From contig NC_086369.1 of the NCBI RefSeq assembly GCF_036324505.1, positions 15,293,281-15,357,280 of the forward strand: a stretch of DNA of 64,000 nucleotides, read 5' to 3'. How positions within the stretch are numbered: the first letter of the stretch is position 1; each line of letters opens with the position of its first letter. The notes under the pieces were generated by a model. That model was given only the letters and a program-made list of their open reading frames with translations. It did no database searches and was not told where the DNA came from. Source of the stretch: Eleginops maclovinus. Lineage: Eukaryota > Chordata > Actinopteri > Perciformes > Eleginopidae. This document shows positions 19,210 through 64,000 of this stretch, in pieces. The translations under genes were made by a program, and so were the position numbers.

Positions 19210-20290
19210 CCAAAGTAATATCATTAAAATGCACCTAAAGTAACAGAGTCCTGATTCTGCACAAAGGCTCATTTCAGATCATTTGATATTAGTACATTTG
19301 AATTGATTATGTTTGCATCTCTTAAATGTTGCTTAAAGTGGAGCTTTTTTTTAACTCGACAATGGTAGCTTGTGAATTTTGCCAAGGGATCAATAACGTT
19401 TTATTTTAACCAATAATAGTACATATTTAGAGTATTTAGTCAAACTAATGTGAAACTTTAAGTCTTCTAGAGTGCTCAAATGTATGTATTGAGTAAAATA
19501 AAAATAAAGGTCCTTTAATATAGAAATACTCCAGTAAAGAACCTGGAAATTGTACTTAAATACGTAAACATAAAAAGGAAAAAATACAACTTTTACTAAA
19601 AGAAAGCTCCAAGAAATTATTAATGAAATGTACTTAAAGTAGCAAAAGTCCAAGTCAATATTTTGCACAAAGGCTAATTTCAGAATATCTTTTCATATCA
19701 GTGGCTTTTAATCAATGATGCATTAATGTTTGCATCTGTGTTATAGCTGCTAAAATATATTTATATTTGACTATTTTGTCTTTTCTATACTGCCAGGTTG
19801 CTTGTGAATTTCCCCAAGGTATCAGTAGTTGTATCTGAGTCTATAATAATACATGATTTGCTGATTGTATTGTGTATTTAGAATCTGAATCTCCAAGTCG
19901 TTAAAGTAATCAAATACATTTAGTAAAAAGGACAATATTCACCTCGGATATCCATACTCAAGTAAAGTGCAGAAACACAACTTTAGTAAAAATGTGTTAG
20001 CATAAAAATGCACTTCAACTATAAAAAGGCAAAGCTGCTAAAATGAGTTTTTTTGGAAATAATTAGCTTGTAAATTCCACCAAAGCATCAATAAAGCTTC
20101 ATTTGAACCTATACTACTGAAGTTATTGATTGTATTTTGTATTAATAATCTCAACGTAAGGTAATTAAAGCAATCAAATACAAGCAGTGGATTAAAAAGA
20201 ACATGAGCCTCTGAACAGTGAAGTTAAAGCCTCAGAAGTAGTAGTACCTCAAAGCTCAGGTGAGTTCATGTACTCAGAGGCTGCAGGTGA
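19210..20290. repeat. Degenerate tandem repeat, about 2.5 units
   Basis: The word GCTTGTGAATTT and its flank recur at 19368, 19800 and 20066; CACAAAGGCT plus flank recurs at 19260 and 19666. The copies are diverged and AT-rich, with many AGTAC and TAAAGTA words. It resembles an ACTTAAGTA-type dispersed repeat I recognise from percomorph genomes. The period is about 405-430 bp for the first pair and 266 for the second. Confidence 0.6.
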
Positions 20291-20299
20291 TTACATCCC

Positions 20300-21424
20300 A
20301 AATGTGGCAGAGTGAGAGAAGGAGCGTTGCTGATATGATTTAATAAATATGTAAAGTTATGAGGCTGTAAATGCAGCCCAGACTCTTTCTCTCACACACA
20401 GCATGTTCTATCCATTGCATAGTGAATCATGGTTTAAGTGTTCAGCCCACTTAAGGTTGCCTTCACAAGTCACAGTGGTTTCAAGTGATTTGTGAGGCGT
20501 GCAGTGTTTATGGAAATGCACGCTGCAGGATGGAGTAAAAAATCCCTCCACTGTATTAACACAAAGAGACTTCTCTGATGGGAACGGAGAAACACTTCAT
20601 GAAGCGAGTGACTGAGCATTAACTACAGCGGGAAATGCATACGGCATTTAGAGAGCGGGGTTCAACGCATCAACCAAATATACGCTATGCAGATGGGTTC
20701 TTGAAGTCAGTGATTCCTGTTACTAATCTGGGCATTAGGCAAACAAACAGCCTGATTTGACATGATAAATCACTGATTCAGCCTAAAGAAAATATTCGTA
20801 TATGATATTTATCCATTACCTGCAAAAGTGATACAAAATAATAGTAATTCAATTAGTTTTTACAAGAAATACCTGAAATTCACTTAGAAATCAATAGTTT
20901 ATTCTCTTGAAAAGTGGCTAAAATCCTAATCCCATATACAATATCTGTCTTTAATCCCCAATAAATAGTTTAAAGAACGTATTACGTGCATTTTTTGAAT
21001 ACTTACCACTTCTCTGGTTGTCTGGCCTCAAAGCCCATACACTGGCTTATTCCTGAAATAGAACGTGTTGGTGTTTTATTAGCAAAGAATCTCTTAAATC
21101 AGCTGCGGTTTTTAGCAGCCAAACAATGCATTAGGGAAGGGACTATTTTTACCTGTGGAGTAATACTAGTGTTATGCGAGTTACAGTGGGACAAACTCAT
21201 GTCACCCAGTCCAAATCTTTAATACATTTTGGACAATAATTAGACAAAAGGTGTACTGTACCTGTCTGAAATCTGGGCTGGTTTGGCTCTTTTCCTTGGT
21301 TAGTTGAGAGGAAGGAAATACATGTTTCTGGAGAATTTATCCTTTAAATATAGAGGAAAATAAAGTGGAGGAACTCTCCAAACCAGACGCCCAGACAGTG
21401 GAAATACGTCACAAAACACAACGC
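20300..21424. other. Space between the 3' ends, no gene
   Basis: Positions 20480-20790 are single-copy and could hold a weak conserved element (GTTATTA-like, ATGATAAATCACTGATTCAG). Positions 20790-21424 are AT-rich and unassigned. Confidence 0.4.
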
Positions 21425-21447
21425 CAACATCTGATCCATTCAGCTTT

Positions 21448-21453
21448 TTTATT
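21448..21453 (-). terminator. pola1: POLA1 poly(A) signal
   Basis: Minus-strand AATAAA (TTTATT on +). Downstream on the minus strand is a GT-rich stretch (GTTGGCGTTGTGTTTTGTG), the expected cleavage-stimulation element, placing the 3' end near 21425. Confidence 0.55.
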
Positions 21454-21917
21454 AAGGTTTCAGTATCAAAATAACCAATGTGAAAAATATTACATTACAA
21501 AACAATCATTACATACCTGAGCAACACAGGTGAGATATAACAAAATCTACAGGCATTAAAACACATCTGCACAAAGAGGGGAAGAGGGGGAGGAGTGGGA
21601 GGAGAGAGGGATGAAATGGCTTCACTTAAACAGAGCCAGCGGAGGAGAAGATCAGCTGTTCGATATGGAGACAAAAGAGCCAGAGAGTGTGTGGCCTCCA
21701 TCACCCCTGCACCCTCTGATCTCACACACACACACACGGGATGAATGGTGGTAATCAGAACAAGTGTCCGATCGCTGCAGGCCTCCAGCGGTTTTACAGG
21801 CCAGGGTCACGATCATTGGCTAATTAGCGTCTCCTGGAGGATACTGGCTGCTCTGAGAAGAAGTCATATTACACACACACACAGACACACACTGACACAC
21901 ACACAGGCACAAAGACA

Positions 21918-21918
<1 letters not shown>

Positions 21919-21952
<34 letters not shown>
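21919..21952. repeat. (CA)n microsatellite in POLA1 3' UTR
   Basis: Preceded by interrupted CACAGACACA units from 21872. Confidence 0.95.
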
Positions 21953-21955
<3 letters not shown>

Positions 21956-22162
21956 AGATGTCATTTAGGTATGATTGCTACTCCCCTTTATCATACAGCG
22001 TCAGGGGGATTGGGTCAAGTCACGAGTGTCCGTGAGCAGGAGGTGTGATTGGCTTTTTAGGTCTAATAATAAGCCCGTTTAGTTCAGAGAAGATGATACG
22101 AGGGTCAAGAGGTCAAAGACTAAAATCACCAATATATATCGGAAACCTAAAACAGGAAAAAA

Positions 22163-22440
22163 GCTGCAGATGAATCGATGAGGAAAATATTGTAAGCTGC
22201 AACTTCAGAGGAAGAATCGGCCAAATATCCCCAAAAATATTTAGTTGTTTTGATGTAAAAATGGCATCAAAGGTGGTTTTCAGCCTCTAAAATGTGATGC
22301 ATTCCCTGCTTTTCATGATCATATTATATTGAAGTGAATATAAAGACTTTCAATGACATCATCCTGGACTTTGAGGATCTGGAATGGACATTTTTCACAG
22401 ATTTATAGAAAAAGAATCTGCAGAAAATTCTGTAAATTGC
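22163..22440 (+). repeat. MITE-like dispersed repeat in the POLA1 3' UTR
   Basis: Starts GCTGCAGATGAATCGATGAGG and holds CTCTAAAATGTGATGC...CTGCTTTTCATGA and GACATCATCC...GGACATTTTTCAC. These words recur in order in the copies near 36.1, 51.3 and 60.7 kb. I recognise this as an abundant percomorph repeat with GCTGCAAC ends. It is not autonomous. Confidence 0.6.
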
Positions 22441-22536
22441 CTCCCTCGAAAACCGAAGACAGTGGTTGAGGTTCCCGCTGTGTGTGGGTCGTCGGCGCTC
22501 CTCGGTAGGTGTTGTCGCCACAGGTGTGTGTGTGTG

Positions 22537-63965
<41,429 letters not shown>

Positions 63966-64000
63966 CTAACACACACAAACCAAACACACATCAAGGTAAT

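Larger units (their letters stand above)
21425..22536 (-). other. pola1: POLA1 3' UTR (inferred)
   Basis: About 1.1 kb from the stop to the poly(A) signal. It includes a dispersed-repeat copy (22163-22440) and a CA tract (21919-21952). The extent is inferred. Confidence 0.5.

Overview
The window is vertebrate nuclear DNA, most likely from a teleost and probably a percomorph. The two recognisable genes keep their intron positions and encode proteins close to the vertebrate ones. (CA)n/(TG)n microsatellites are very dense, and the dispersed repeats are of types I recognise from percomorph genomes. I cannot name the species.

Two protein-coding genes are present, tail to tail. On the + strand, positions 9578-15401 hold a complete five-exon ARX (aristaless-related homeobox; arx/arxa). 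It encodes 465 residues from the first in-frame ATG, or 459 from the ATG that matches known ARX starts. It has the N-terminal eh1 octapeptide, an acidic segment, a Q50 paired-like homeodomain, an 8-Ala tract and a C-terminal OAR domain. On the - strand, 23 exons between 63965 and 22537 encode about the last 952 residues of POLA1, the catalytic subunit of DNA polymerase alpha. This covers the exonuclease-like region, polymerase motifs A, B and C, both C-terminal zinc modules and the stop. The N-terminal ~500 residues lie beyond position 64000. All splice phases agree across both genes.

Layout: 1-9300 is ARX upstream flank, with several conserved-looking non-coding blocks; 9300-17045 is ARX with its promoter, introns and 3' UTR; 17045-21425 is the space between the two 3' ends, holding more conserved-looking blocks and a degenerate tandem repeat; 21425-64000 is POLA1. 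The first 12 POLA1 exons in the window are packed into 3 kb (60999-63965). The ARX-proximal exons are separated by introns of 4-12 kb containing non-coding blocks rich in TAATTA/CAATTA-type homeodomain sites and octamers. This is the known vertebrate ARX-POLA1 arrangement, in which POLA1 introns carry ARX enhancers. POLA1 acts as the bystander gene and ARX as the regulated target.

I found no novel gene system, CRISPR, rRNA or tRNA gene. The most interesting material is regulatory. It includes a ~590-bp block at 32400-32990, a block at 25060-25460 with a perfect 15-nt repeat, and an exact 17-nt repeat pair near 55.1 kb. Several POLA1 5' splice sites are followed within about 10 nt by CA or TG microsatellites, and a SINE tail lies about 30 nt from a POLA1 3' splice site. 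Calls of conserved element rest on base composition and motif texture only, because no alignment could be run.
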